Assembly (NCBI GenBank): GCA_003486725.1
Contig: DNGD01000067.1
Span: 1-5,772, forward strand
Origin: Rhodospirillaceae bacterium
Lineage (GTDB): Bacteria; Pseudomonadota; Alphaproteobacteria; UBA9219
DNA: 5,772 bases
Direction of reading: 5' to 3'
The translations under genes were made by a program, and so were the position numbers. Of this stretch, positions 1 through 5,772 are shown piece by piece (position 1 is the stretch's first letter; each line of letters opens with the position of its first letter). The notes below the pieces were generated by a model. That model made no database searches. It worked only from the letters and a program-made list of their open reading frames with translations, and was not told the origin of the DNA.

Positions 1-1289
1 CGCATTACGTCAAACCCAAAAGCGCGCTGGATAACGAAGCCTATAAGCGCGGCAATTCCACCTATTTTCCCGACCGCGTCGTGCCGATGCTGCCGGAGGC
101 ATTGTCGAACGAGCTGTGCTCGCTCAAGCCGCACGTCAACCGCGCTTGCATGGCCGTGCATCTGTGGCTGGACAAAAAAGGCGAGCTGACCAAATGGAAG
201 TTTGAGCGCGCCGTCATAAAATCGCACGCCCGCCTGACCTATGAGCAAGCGCAACGCGCGATGGACGGTCAGCCCGACAAAACGACCGCGTCGCTTCTCG
301 ATACTGTGATTAAGCCCCTTTATCGCGCGTACGCCTGTCTGATCGCGGCGCGTCTTGAGCGCGGCACGCTGGAGCTTGAACTGCCAGAGCGCAAAGTCGT
401 CATCAATGAAGACGGCACCGTCAAAGCGATTGAAATGCGTGAGCGTCTCGACAGCCATAAGTTGATTGAAGAATTCATGATCTGCGCGAATGTTGCTGCT
501 GCCGCGCAACTGGAAGGTAAAGGCGGACTATGCCTTTACCGCGTGCATGACAAGCCTTCGGAAATTAAACTGGATGCCTTGCGTGATTTTCTGGACAGCA
601 TCGGCATCAAGCTTGTGCCGTTTAAACAGCTTCATCCCCGTATGCTCACCCATATTCTGGAAAACGCGGCGGGCGGAGAGCACGCGCAGGTCATCAACGA
701 GGTTATGCTGCGCTCACAATCGCAAGCGGTGTATAGCCATGAAAATATCGGACATTTTGGTCTGGCTCTCGCGAAATACGCGCACTTCACTTCGCCTATT
801 CGCCGTTATGCCGATCTTGTCGTGCATCGCGGCTTGATCCGCTCGCTTGCTTTGGGCAATGACGGCCTAACGGATGATGAGATCAAAAAACTGGACAAGA
901 TCGCCGATCATATTTCCGGAACGGAAAGACGATCTGTTACCGCCGAGCGCGATGTTGTTGATCGCTTCACGACACTCTTTATGTTGGATAAAGTCGGTGC
1001 CGTTTTTCCCGCACGCATCAGCGGCGTGGCGCGTTTTGGTTTGTTCGCCCGTCTTAATGAAACCGGCGCGGACGGCATTATTCCGTTTAATGCGTTGCCC
1101 CGCGACTACTATGAATACAATGAGAAGCGTCAGGCGATGGTTGGGCAGCGGCATGGCCGCGTCTATCAATTAGGAAGCAAAATCAACGTGCGTCTTGAAC
1201 AAGCGGACAAGCTCACGGGAAGTATGGGATTTGCAATAGTCGATGAGACCGACACCAAGACTCCGCGCAATAAGAAAAAACCAAAGTAA
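1..1289 (+). CDS. rnr: Ribonuclease R, C-terminal part (5' end outside window)
   Basis: RNase R is a processive 3'-to-5' hydrolytic exoribonuclease of the RNB (RNase II/VacB) family that degrades structured RNA in the cytoplasm. The reading frame is open from the left edge (first full codon at 3) to the TAA at 1287-1289, giving 428 visible residues. The residues before the ATG at 81 already match the family (HYVKP, then YFPDRVVPMLPEALSN), so that ATG is internal and the true start lies upstream. The RNB domain carries the signature HFTSPIRRYADLVVHR at visible residues 261-276, just after NIGHFGLA. A C-terminal S1 RNA-binding domain follows at about 331-415 (GAVFPARISGVARFGLFARL, then DGIIPFNALP). 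The protein ends in a short basic tail (RNKKKPK), shorter than the long lysine-rich tail of E. coli RNase R. The cold-shock domains and the catalytic aspartates of the RNB active site should lie upstream and cannot be checked here. No convincing terminator follows the stop. Identification is firm. Confidence 0.96.
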   Translation, partial: HYVKPKSALDNEAYKRGNSTYFPDRVVPMLPEALSNELCSLKPHVNRACMAVHLWLDKKGELTKWKFERAVIKSHARLTYEQAQRAMDGQPDKTTASLLDTVIKPLYRAYACLIAARLERGTLELELPERKVVINEDGTVKAIEMRERLDSHKLIEEFMICANVAAAAQLEGKGGLCLYRVHDKPSEIKLDALRDFLDSIGIKLVPFKQLHPRMLTHILENAAGGEHAQVINEVMLRSQSQAVYSHENIGHFGLALAKYAHFTSPIRRYADLVVHRGLIRSLALGNDGLTDDEIKKLDKIADHISGTERRSVTAERDVVDRFTTLFMLDKVGAVFPARISGVARFGLFARLNETGADGIIPFNALPRDYYEYNEKRQAMVGQRHGRVYQLGSKINVRLEQADKLTGSMGFAIVDETDTKTPRNKKKPK

Positions 1290-1375
1290 AAAAGGGGTCG
1301 TTTCGATTATACCACATTCAATACAATAGAATGCGGATATCATTTTTTGCCAAAGCGTTATAAACAATCCAGTCC

Positions 1376-1405
1376 TTGCTTGAGTGATAGGAATCACGAT
1401 ACGAT
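1376..1405 (+). promoter_or_regulatory. Candidate sigma-70-type promoter for the chemoreceptor gene
   Basis: TTGCTT at 1376-1381 and TACGAT at 1400-1405 are separated by 18 bases and lie about 50 bases before the receptor ATG at 1454. Each hexamer matches the sigma-70 consensus at four or five positions. This is a pattern match only. Chemotaxis genes often use alternative sigma factors, and I see no clear sigma-54 or sigma-28 element in the gap. Confidence 0.3.
1384..1397. promoter_or_regulatory. CRP/FNR-like inverted repeat GTGAT-N4-ATCAC
   Basis: The bases GTGATAGGAATCAC form two perfect 5-bp half-sites around a 4-base spacer. The site contains the FNR/FixK core TGAT-N4-ATCA and also the CRP core GTGA-N6-TCAC. 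It lies between the candidate -35 (1376) and -10 (1400) elements, a position where a bound protein would be expected to repress. The symmetry is seen directly. Binding by a CRP/FNR-family regulator is inference, and a 5+5 repeat can occur by chance. Confidence 0.35.
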
Positions 1406-1442
1406 GAGCTCCCGCCTCAGAGCTTTTCCTCGCTCCATTCAC

Positions 1443-1446
1443 AAGG
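1443..1446 (+). promoter_or_regulatory. Ribosome binding site fixing the chemoreceptor start at 1454
   Basis: AAGG at 1443-1446 sits 7 bases before the ATG at 1454, a good Shine-Dalgarno spacing. It supports 1454 as the original start of the chemoreceptor, even though the main open frame only begins around 1564-1570. No comparable site precedes the TTG at 1570. Confidence 0.5.
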
Positions 1447-1453
1447 TTATCAC

Positions 1454-1606
1454 ATGGCCAACATCCTCGCAAACACGCGTATTGGTATCCGTATTAATTC
1501 GCTGATCGTCGTTTTTATTATGGGTATGGGGGTCATTCTTTGGCAAAGCGCACAAAATATTGATGCTGTTTGCAAAATGCCTATGCCCAACGCACACAAT
1601 CTTTAA
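1454..1606 (+). pseudogene. N-terminal fragment of the chemoreceptor (TM1), out of frame with the rest
   Basis: This 50-codon frame starts at the ATG at 1454 behind a good ribosome binding site and ends at TAA 1604-1606. It encodes a typical receptor N terminus: a short basic start (MANILANTRIGIRIN) and a hydrophobic helix at about residues 16-30 (SLIVVFIMGMGVILW), then QSAQNIDAV. After residue 39 the translation stops resembling the family, while the frame one base back continues with [16 protein letters not shown], the expected start of the sensor region. One missing base near 1569-1577 explains the split: adding a T to the T3 run at 1569-1571, or an A to the A4 run at 1574-1577, joins both parts into a protein of about 561 residues. 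It could be a sequencing or assembly error, or a true recent mutation. An independent small gene is unlikely. Confidence 0.8.
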
Positions 1607-3138
1607 TCGATGTTGGCACAACGCTGGTCAAGGAATATCAGGCGCGCGTCGCATCCGGTGAATTCTCGCTTGAAGAGGGCCAAGCCCGCGCGCTCAAGCG
1701 TCTTTCTAGCGTTCGGTATGACGGCAATAATTATTTCTGGGTAAACGATCTCAACGGCAAGATGTTGATGCACCCGACATCGCCTCAGCTTAACGGCAAA
1801 ATTGTTCTGGGCACCAAAGACAAAGACGGAAAGCTGTTGTTCGATGATATGATTGCTATCGTGAAAAAAGATGGCCAAGGTGCCTATCATTATCAATGGC
1901 CAGCCGATGCAACAGCCAAACCAAAGATTTCTTATGTTCATGGCGTCCCTGAATGGGGCTGGGTGATTGGTACGGGTGTTTTTTCCGATCAAATTCAAAA
2001 AGACGTTAGTGGCGTCATTAAAGAACTGGGCATCGCGGTCGCGATTATCGCACTGATTGCGGTGTTTTTCGCCTTTATAATCGGACGGAGCATCACAAAA
2101 CCCGTTCAGTTTATCACGGGTATTATGCAGCAACTCGCGAACGGCAATCTGGGCGTTGTAATCGGCATGGATGATCGCCATGACGAGATCGGCGAGATGG
2201 CGCGGACAGTTCACGTTTTCCAAGAGAATGCACAACAAGTAGAAAAACTTAAAGCCGATCAAATCGTAGCGGAAAAACGCGCCGCCGCTGAAAAGAAGGC
2301 CTCGATGGAGAAGTTGGCCAACGACTTCGAAAACAGCGTCGGCCATATTGTCGGCATTGTGGCCTCTGCCGCGACGGAACTACAATCCAGCTCAAAGAAC
2401 CTGTCGGAAATGTCGGAGCAAACCAGCCAGCAAACAGCAACTGTCGCTGCGGCAACGGAAGAAGCATCCTCCAGCGTGCAAACTGTAGCCTCGGCTGCCG
2501 AGGAACTTTCCGCCTCCATCAGCGAAATCAACCATCAGGTCGAGGAATCGAGCCGCGTGGCGGCCAGTGCCGTCGCTGAAGTTAAAAAGACGGACGCAAC
2601 GGTCTCCACGCTTTCGGACGCCGCGGCGCAAATCGGTGACGTGGTAAAACTGATTCAGGATATCGCGGAACAAACAAATCTTTTGGCTCTCAACGCCACA
2701 ATCGAAGCCGCCCGCGCCGGTGAAGCCGGCAAGGGTTTTGCCGTTGTGGCCAGCGAGGTCAAAAATCTGGCGACCCAAACAGGCCGCGCGACAGAAGAAA
2801 TCTCGAAGAAGATTGTCACGGTGCAAAACGTCTCGAACGAGTCCGTTGTTGCCATTCGCGCAATCGGAAAAGTTATTGAGCGGATCGATGAAATCACAAA
2901 GACGATTGCAAACTCTCTTCGCCAGCAAGATGAAGCAACGCGCGAGATTTCCAGCAACGTACAGCAAGCATCCGCCGGCACCAGCGAGATTTCCAGCAGC
3001 ATCGTGAGCGTCACGCATGCCGCGCAGGAATCACGCAATGCGGCGACAGAAGTCTATGATGCGTCAAACGAGCTGTCCCGTCAGGCTGAGGCGCTGCGCA
3101 AGGAAATCCAGACCTTCCTGGCTACCGTTCGCGCCTGA
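1570..3138 (+). CDS. Methyl-accepting chemotaxis protein, sCache_2-HAMP-signalling domain (body; N terminus frameshifted)
   Basis: This is a membrane chemoreceptor that senses a ligand in the periplasm and controls CheA/CheW signalling to the flagellar motor. Residues below count from the TTG at 1570. A single Cache (sCache_2) sensor spans about 5-145, with the family signatures [17 protein letters not shown] and [14 protein letters not shown]2 is at about 153-172 and a HAMP domain at about 173-226 (GRSITKPV, then [10 protein letters not shown]). A long helical signalling domain follows, with the highly conserved hairpin tip at 367-401 ([19 protein letters not shown] and [13 protein letters not shown]). 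The protein ends at ...[10 protein letters not shown] without an NWETF-like CheR/CheB tether. The first membrane helix is encoded at 1454-1568 in another frame. TTG 1570 is therefore an artificial start; the frame is open only from 1564, after TGA 1561-1563. As written, the product would lack TM1 and its sensor could not be placed in the periplasm. The ligand is unknown. No CheA, CheW or flagellar gene is nearby, so this is an orphan receptor locus. Confidence 0.93.
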   Translation: MQNAYAQRTQSLIDVGTTLVKEYQARVASGEFSLEEGQARALKRLSSVRYDGNNYFWVNDLNGKMLMHPTSPQLNGKIVLGTKDKDGKLLFDDMIAIVKKDGQGAYHYQWPADATAKPKISYVHGVPEWGWVIGTGVFSDQIQKDVSGVIKELGIAVAIIALIAVFFAFIIGRSITKPVQFITGIMQQLANGNLGVVIGMDDRHDEIGEMARTVHVFQENAQQVEKLKADQIVAEKRAAAEKKASMEKLANDFENSVGHIVGIVASAATELQSSSKNLSEMSEQTSQQTATVAAATEEASSSVQTVASAAEELSASISEINHQVEESSRVAASAVAEVKKTDATVSTLSDAAAQIGDVVKLIQDIAEQTNLLALNATIEAARAGEAGKGFAVVASEVKNLATQTGRATEEISKKIVTVQNVSNESVVAIRAIGKVIERIDEITKTIANSLRQQDEATREISSNVQQASAGTSEISSSIVSVTHAAQESRNAATEVYDASNELSRQAEALRKEIQTFLATVRA

Positions 3139-3141
3139 TAA

Positions 3142-4455
3142 TCAGCCGCCGCGTTTGCTGCGCAAATTCGCCCAGTAGTCGAGGCGTTTAATAATCTCGC
3201 GCTCGAAGCCGCGTTCGGCGGGCTTGTAGTAACGCTCACGGCGCATCCCTTCGGGGAAATAATCCTGCCCTGAAAAACCGTCTGGCGTGTCGGGATCATA
3301 GGCATAGCCTGCGCCGTAACCCTGATCTTTCATCATCGAGGTCGGCGCGTTCAAAATATGCTTGGGCGGCATCAACGAACCGTACTGTGCGGCTGAACGA
3401 ACAGCCGAGTTATACGCCACATAGGTCGCGTTTGATTTTGGCGCGGTGGACAGATAAATAACGGCCTGCGCCAGCACCAACTCCCCCTCCGGCGAGCCAA
3501 GCCGCTCATAAGACTGCCATGCGGCGAGCGTGATGGGGAGAGCTTGCGGATCAGCCATGCCGACATCCTCCGCCGCAAAGCGCAACATGCGGCGCGCGAT
3601 ATAGCGCGGGTCTTCGCCCCCCGCCAACATCCGTGCGAACCAATACAAGGCCGCATCGCAATCGCTGCCCCGCATGGATTTATGCAACGCGCTGATCAGA
3701 TTATAGTGGCTGTCCTGCGCCTTGTCGTACAGGGGTGGGCGCTTTTGCGCAAAGGCGGTGAGCGCCTCGCTATCCATCGGCTCGGCGGTGGGGCTACGCA
3801 GCAGATCCTCCGCCATCGTCAACAGATAGCGTCCGTCGCCGTCCGCCATCGCGATCAGCGTCTCCCGCGCTTCGGGCGTGATAGAAAGTTTGGCACCTTC
3901 CAACGTTTCGGCGCGGTCGAGAAGAAGGCTCATCGCCGCCTCACCGAGGCGCTTCAACACCATAACCTGACAGCGCGAAAGCAAAGCGCCGTTCAAAGCA
4001 AAAGACGGATTTTCCGTCGTGGCACCCACCAGCGTGACCGTGCCGTTTTCGACATAGGGCAGCAAGACATCTTGCTGCGCGCGCGTGAAGCGATGGATTT
4101 CGTCGACAAAAAGAAGCGTGCCCTTCCCCGTTTCGCGCCTTAAAGCGGCGGAATCAAACACCTTGCGCAAATCCGCAACGCCGGAGGCGACGGCGGATAG
4201 CGGCTCAAAATGCAAATTCACTTCCTGCGCGAGCAGCCGTGCAATCGTCGTCTTGCCGCAACCCGGCGGACCCCAAAGGATGAAGGACAGCAAACGTCCC
4301 GCCGCGACCATGCGGCCAATCGGCGCTTTGGCCGACAGCAAATGATCCTGCCCTACTACATCGGAAAGCGTCGCGGGACGAAGCCGGTCCGGCAGCGGGC
4401 GATCCTGAGGATTCGAAAAAAGCGTCGCGGTTTCCATAGGGCGTTTGTACTGCAT
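3142..4455 (-). CDS. rarA: Replication-associated recombination protein A (AAA+ ATPase, RarA/MgsA)
   Basis: RarA is a cytoplasmic DNA-dependent ATPase, related to clamp-loader subunits and eukaryotic WRNIP1/Mgs1, that acts at stalled replication forks and DNA gaps. The 437-residue length is normal for the family and the gene appears complete. The AAA+ domain has Walker A GPPGCGKT at 62-69, Walker B LLFVDEIH at 114-121, sensor 1 GATTENPSF at 144-152, an arginine-finger motif LLSRCQV at 159-165 and a sensor 2 region GDGRYLLTMAE at 206-216. The C-terminal tetramerisation part shows the usual HKSMRGSD (258-265), EDPRYIARRM (281-290), YGAGYAYD (380-387) and GQDYFPEGM (396-404). The start is uncertain: ATG 4455 is the most upstream usual start before an in-frame stop, but ATG 4437 (METATLF...) also fits, and neither has a strong ribosome binding site. 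It converges on the chemoreceptor gene with 3 bases between stops, and follows the protease after a 179-base gap holding two palindromes that may control it. Confidence 0.97.
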   Translation of the reverse strand: MQYKRPMETATLFSNPQDRPLPDRLRPATLSDVVGQDHLLSAKAPIGRMVAAGRLLSFILWGPPGCGKTTIARLLAQEVNLHFEPLSAVASGVADLRKVFDSAALRRETGKGTLLFVDEIHRFTRAQQDVLLPYVENGTVTLVGATTENPSFALNGALLSRCQVMVLKRLGEAAMSLLLDRAETLEGAKLSITPEARETLIAMADGDGRYLLTMAEDLLRSPTAEPMDSEALTAFAQKRPPLYDKAQDSHYNLISALHKSMRGSDCDAALYWFARMLAGGEDPRYIARRMLRFAAEDVGMADPQALPITLAAWQSYERLGSPEGELVLAQAVIYLSTAPKSNATYVAYNSAVRSAAQYGSLMPPKHILNAPTSMMKDQGYGAGYAYDPDTPDGFSGQDYFPEGMRRERYYKPAERGFEREIIKRLDYWANLRSKRGG

Positions 4456-4513
4456 TTGTTCTATCGTTACAATGGCAATTTAGCCCATAGAGGCGAGCAA
4501 AATACGCCCCTTG

Positions 4514-4535
4514 AATATAACATATATGTTATATT
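4514..4535. repeat. Palindrome copy 1, operator-like, upstream of rarA
   Basis: A 22-bp perfect palindrome centred between 4524 and 4525. Its inner 18 bases (4516-4533, TATAACATATATGTTATA) recur exactly at 4549-4566. It lies 59-80 bases upstream of the rarA ATG at 4455. The size and symmetry fit a binding site for a dimeric helix-turn-helix regulator; which one is unknown. It consists almost only of A and T, so it would make a weak RNA hairpin and is a poor terminator candidate. Confidence 0.6.
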
Positions 4536-4548
4536 TTAGCCGAGTTGT

Positions 4549-4566
4549 TATAACATATATGTTATA
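4549..4566. repeat. Palindrome copy 2, operator-like, upstream of rarA
   Basis: An 18-bp perfect palindrome, TATAACATATATGTTATA, centred between 4557 and 4558 and identical to the inner 18 bases of the copy at 4514-4535. Centre-to-centre distance is 33 bp, close to three helical turns, so proteins bound to the two sites would lie on nearly the same face of the DNA and could cooperate. It overlaps the spacer and -10 element of the candidate rarA promoter. The 15 bases between the two 18-bp copies are not repeated. Confidence 0.6.
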
Positions 4567-4578
4567 TATATTTGTCCA
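4550..4578 (-). promoter_or_regulatory. Candidate rarA promoter overlapping the palindrome
   Basis: Read on the minus strand, TGGACA at 4578-4573 (five of six matches to TTGACA) is followed after 17 bases by TGTTAT at 4555-4550 (four of six to TATAAT). Transcription would start near 4543, leaving a leader of about 90 bases. A second possible -10, TAAAAT at 4538-4533 (five of six), has no good -35. AT-rich DNA yields such matches easily. If the promoter is real, both palindromes are placed where a repressor would block it. Confidence 0.3.
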
Positions 4579-4634
4579 TTTTGTGGTGTCTTAGATGGTG
4601 ATGCGCCGCAGAACATCCTCAAAGTAGCGCCGTA

Positions 4635-5772
4635 TCATCCCCCGACTAAAAGATTGATCAAATTTCCACCACGTTTGATGGACAAACGCCATCCACGCGC
4701 GGCTTTTTCGACCAGACTCTCAGCCTCGCTGGTGCGCGTGATCTCCACGTTATTGATCGCGACGATAATATCGCCTTTTTGAAGACCGATCCCCCGCGCA
4801 AGCGAACCGGCAACGACATCGATAACGACGACTCCACTTTCGATATCCCTCACCCCGTACTCCTCGCTGACCGCCGGCGATACGTTCACAAGACGTGCAC
4901 CGGATAGAGGATTTCGACCGTCAATAAGAACCTCTGCACGAGCAGGCACCTCCGGCGGCGCAACAAGCTTGAGCCGGACAGGCGTGATTTTGCCTGAGCG
5001 CCAAACGCCCATCTCGATCTCCGTATCAACGGAGAACGTCGCAATGCGGTAGGAGAAAGCGGAAAAATCTTCGACTTCCTTTCCATTCACACTCAAAACG
5101 ACGTCACCGGTTTTAAGCCCCATCCGCGTGGCGAGGCTGGCCGGATGCAGCGACTTGACCAGAAAACCGCGCGGGCGATCCATCCCCAGCGAAGCCGCAA
5201 CATCCGCCGTCACCGTCTGCCCAGAAATGCCCGTCCACGGGCGCACGATGCGCTTCATCTCGCCATTGCCATCGCCTACGTTCTGAATCATCACACGCAC
5301 CATGTTCGATGGCACCGCAAAGCCCAGCCCCATATTGCCGCCGCTTTTGCTGTAGATGGCGGTGTTGATGCCCATCAAGCGGCCATCCATCCCCACGAGC
5401 GCCCCGCCGGAATTGCCCGGATTAATCGCCGCATCGGTCTGGATATAATAATTGATATCATTGATATCCAGATTGGTACGCGCCAGCGCCGACACAATGC
5501 CGGACGTCACCGTCTGCCCCACACCAAAGGGGTTGCCGATTGCCAAAACCATGTCACCGACTTCGATTTGGTCGGAGTCGACAAGCTCAAGGGATGGCAA
5601 CATCTGCCCCTTAGCCTCGATGAGCAGAATGGCCAGATCAGCGCGCTCATCCGATGAAACAAGCGTCGCCTCAAACTCGCGGCGATCGGAGAGAACAACC
5701 GTGATTTCGTCCGCACCGGCAATCACGTGATTACTGGTGACGATCAATCCATCACCACGCACCAGAACGCCG
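4635..5772 (-). CDS. Do/DegP-family periplasmic serine protease with two PDZ domains (5' end outside window)
   Basis: This is a trypsin-like endoprotease of the Do (DegP/DegQ/MucD, HtrA) family, which degrades or refolds damaged envelope proteins, normally in the periplasm. The frame is open to the right edge (first full codon 5771-5769) and ends at TGA 4637-4635, giving 378 visible residues. Because GVLVRGDGLIVTSNHV is a continuous family motif, the GTG at 5762 is not the start; the signal peptide and the first part of the protease domain lie outside. The catalytic triad is complete: His in TSNHVIAGA (codon 5729-5727), Asp in ERADLAIL (5639-5637) and Ser in NPGNSGGALV (5411-5409). PDZ1 spans about visible residues 175-270 (GFLVKSLHPASLATRMGLKTGD) and PDZ2 about 295-378 (GVVVIDVVAGSLARGIGLQKGD), joined by a linker with GRNPLSGA that I associate with alphaproteobacterial members. 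Family assignment is firm; the exact DegP, DegQ or MucD name is not decidable here. It lies upstream of rarA on the same strand but with its own 179-base gap. Confidence 0.95.
   Translation of the reverse strand, partial: GVLVRGDGLIVTSNHVIAGADEITVVLSDRREFEATLVSSDERADLAILLIEAKGQMLPSLELVDSDQIEVGDMVLAIGNPFGVGQTVTSGIVSALARTNLDINDINYYIQTDAAINPGNSGGALVGMDGRLMGINTAIYSKSGGNMGLGFAVPSNMVRVMIQNVGDGNGEMKRIVRPWTGISGQTVTADVAASLGMDRPRGFLVKSLHPASLATRMGLKTGDVVLSVNGKEVEDFSAFSYRIATFSVDTEIEMGVWRSGKITPVRLKLVAPPEVPARAEVLIDGRNPLSGARLVNVSPAVSEEYGVRDIESGVVVIDVVAGSLARGIGLQKGDIIVAINNVEITRTSEAESLVEKAARGWRLSIKRGGNLINLLVGG

Noticed and set aside
81..83. ATG at 81 as the start of a 402-residue protein
   Set aside because: Conserved RNase R residues continue upstream in the same frame to position 3, so this Met is internal to a gene cut by the window edge.
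1315..1348. Possible terminator after rnr: CATTC (1315-1319) pairing with GAATG (1329-1333), then a T6 run at 1343-1348
   Set aside because: The stem is only 5 bp with a 9-base loop and the T run begins about 10 bases after the stem, so it does not fit an intrinsic terminator.
1564..1603. Programmed -1 ribosomal frameshifting to join the two chemoreceptor frames
   Set aside because: No X-XXY-YYZ slippery heptamer in the right phase is present in the overlap, no clear downstream stem-loop is visible, and chemoreceptors are not known to need it. A one-base indel in a short homopolymer is simpler.
1603..2346. A 247-codon open frame on the minus strand inside the chemoreceptor gene
   Set aside because: It lies fully antisense to strongly conserved sCache_2, TM2 and HAMP coding sequence, its translation resembles no family I know, and it has no ribosome binding site or context. 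It is a shadow frame, as is the 208-codon minus frame at 2392-3018.
3544..4143. A 199-codon plus-strand open frame antisense to rarA
   Set aside because: The opposite strand encodes the conserved AAA+ and C-terminal motifs of RarA. The antisense product is rich in Arg, His and Gln without recognisable domains, as expected for a shadow of a GC-biased gene.
4514..4571. The AT palindromes as transcription terminators or insertion-sequence ends
   Set aside because: Almost pure A/U stems are too weak to terminate, and on the minus strand no U tract follows. No transposase, target duplication or other element lies between or beside the copies, which are only 15 bases apart.
5145..5657. A 170-codon plus-strand open frame antisense to the Do protease
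   Set aside because: The minus strand holds the catalytic Ser motif and the PDZ1 start. The plus product is low-complexity His/Arg/Ile-rich sequence with no family resemblance.

Overview
The window looks like a piece of an alphaproteobacterial chromosome of moderate GC content. That assignment rests on protein character only: a Do-type protease with a GRNPLSGA linker before its second PDZ domain, a single-Cache (sCache_2) chemoreceptor without a CheR-docking tail, and RarA next to the Do protease. No rRNA or other taxonomic marker is present, so species and genus cannot be given.

Layout, left to right. (1) Positions 1-1289, + strand: the C-terminal part of ribonuclease R (rnr), cut by the left edge. 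(2) Positions 1290-1453: an intergenic gap with a weak candidate promoter and a CRP/FNR-like inverted repeat. (3) Positions 1454-3138, + strand: a methyl-accepting chemotaxis receptor (TM1, sCache_2, TM2, HAMP, signalling domain). It is split by a single-base frame break near 1569-1577, so the first membrane helix lies in a different frame from the rest. (4) Positions 3142-4455, - strand: a complete replication-associated recombination protein A (rarA), converging on the receptor gene with only 3 bases between stop codons. (5) Positions 4456-4634: a very AT-rich gap holding two copies of an 18-bp perfect palindrome, 33 bp apart, just upstream of rarA. (6) Positions 4635-5772, - strand: most of a periplasmic Do/DegP-like serine protease with two PDZ domains, cut by the right edge.

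The genes are core functions: RNA decay, environmental sensing, replication-fork rescue and envelope protein quality control. They do not form one pathway. The protease and rarA point the same way, but the 179-bp gap with its operator-like repeats suggests rarA has its own regulated promoter. I see no mobile element, CRISPR array, tRNA, rRNA, toxin-antitoxin pair or evident new multi-gene system. The two items most worth a second look are the paired palindromes before rarA and the frame break in the chemoreceptor.
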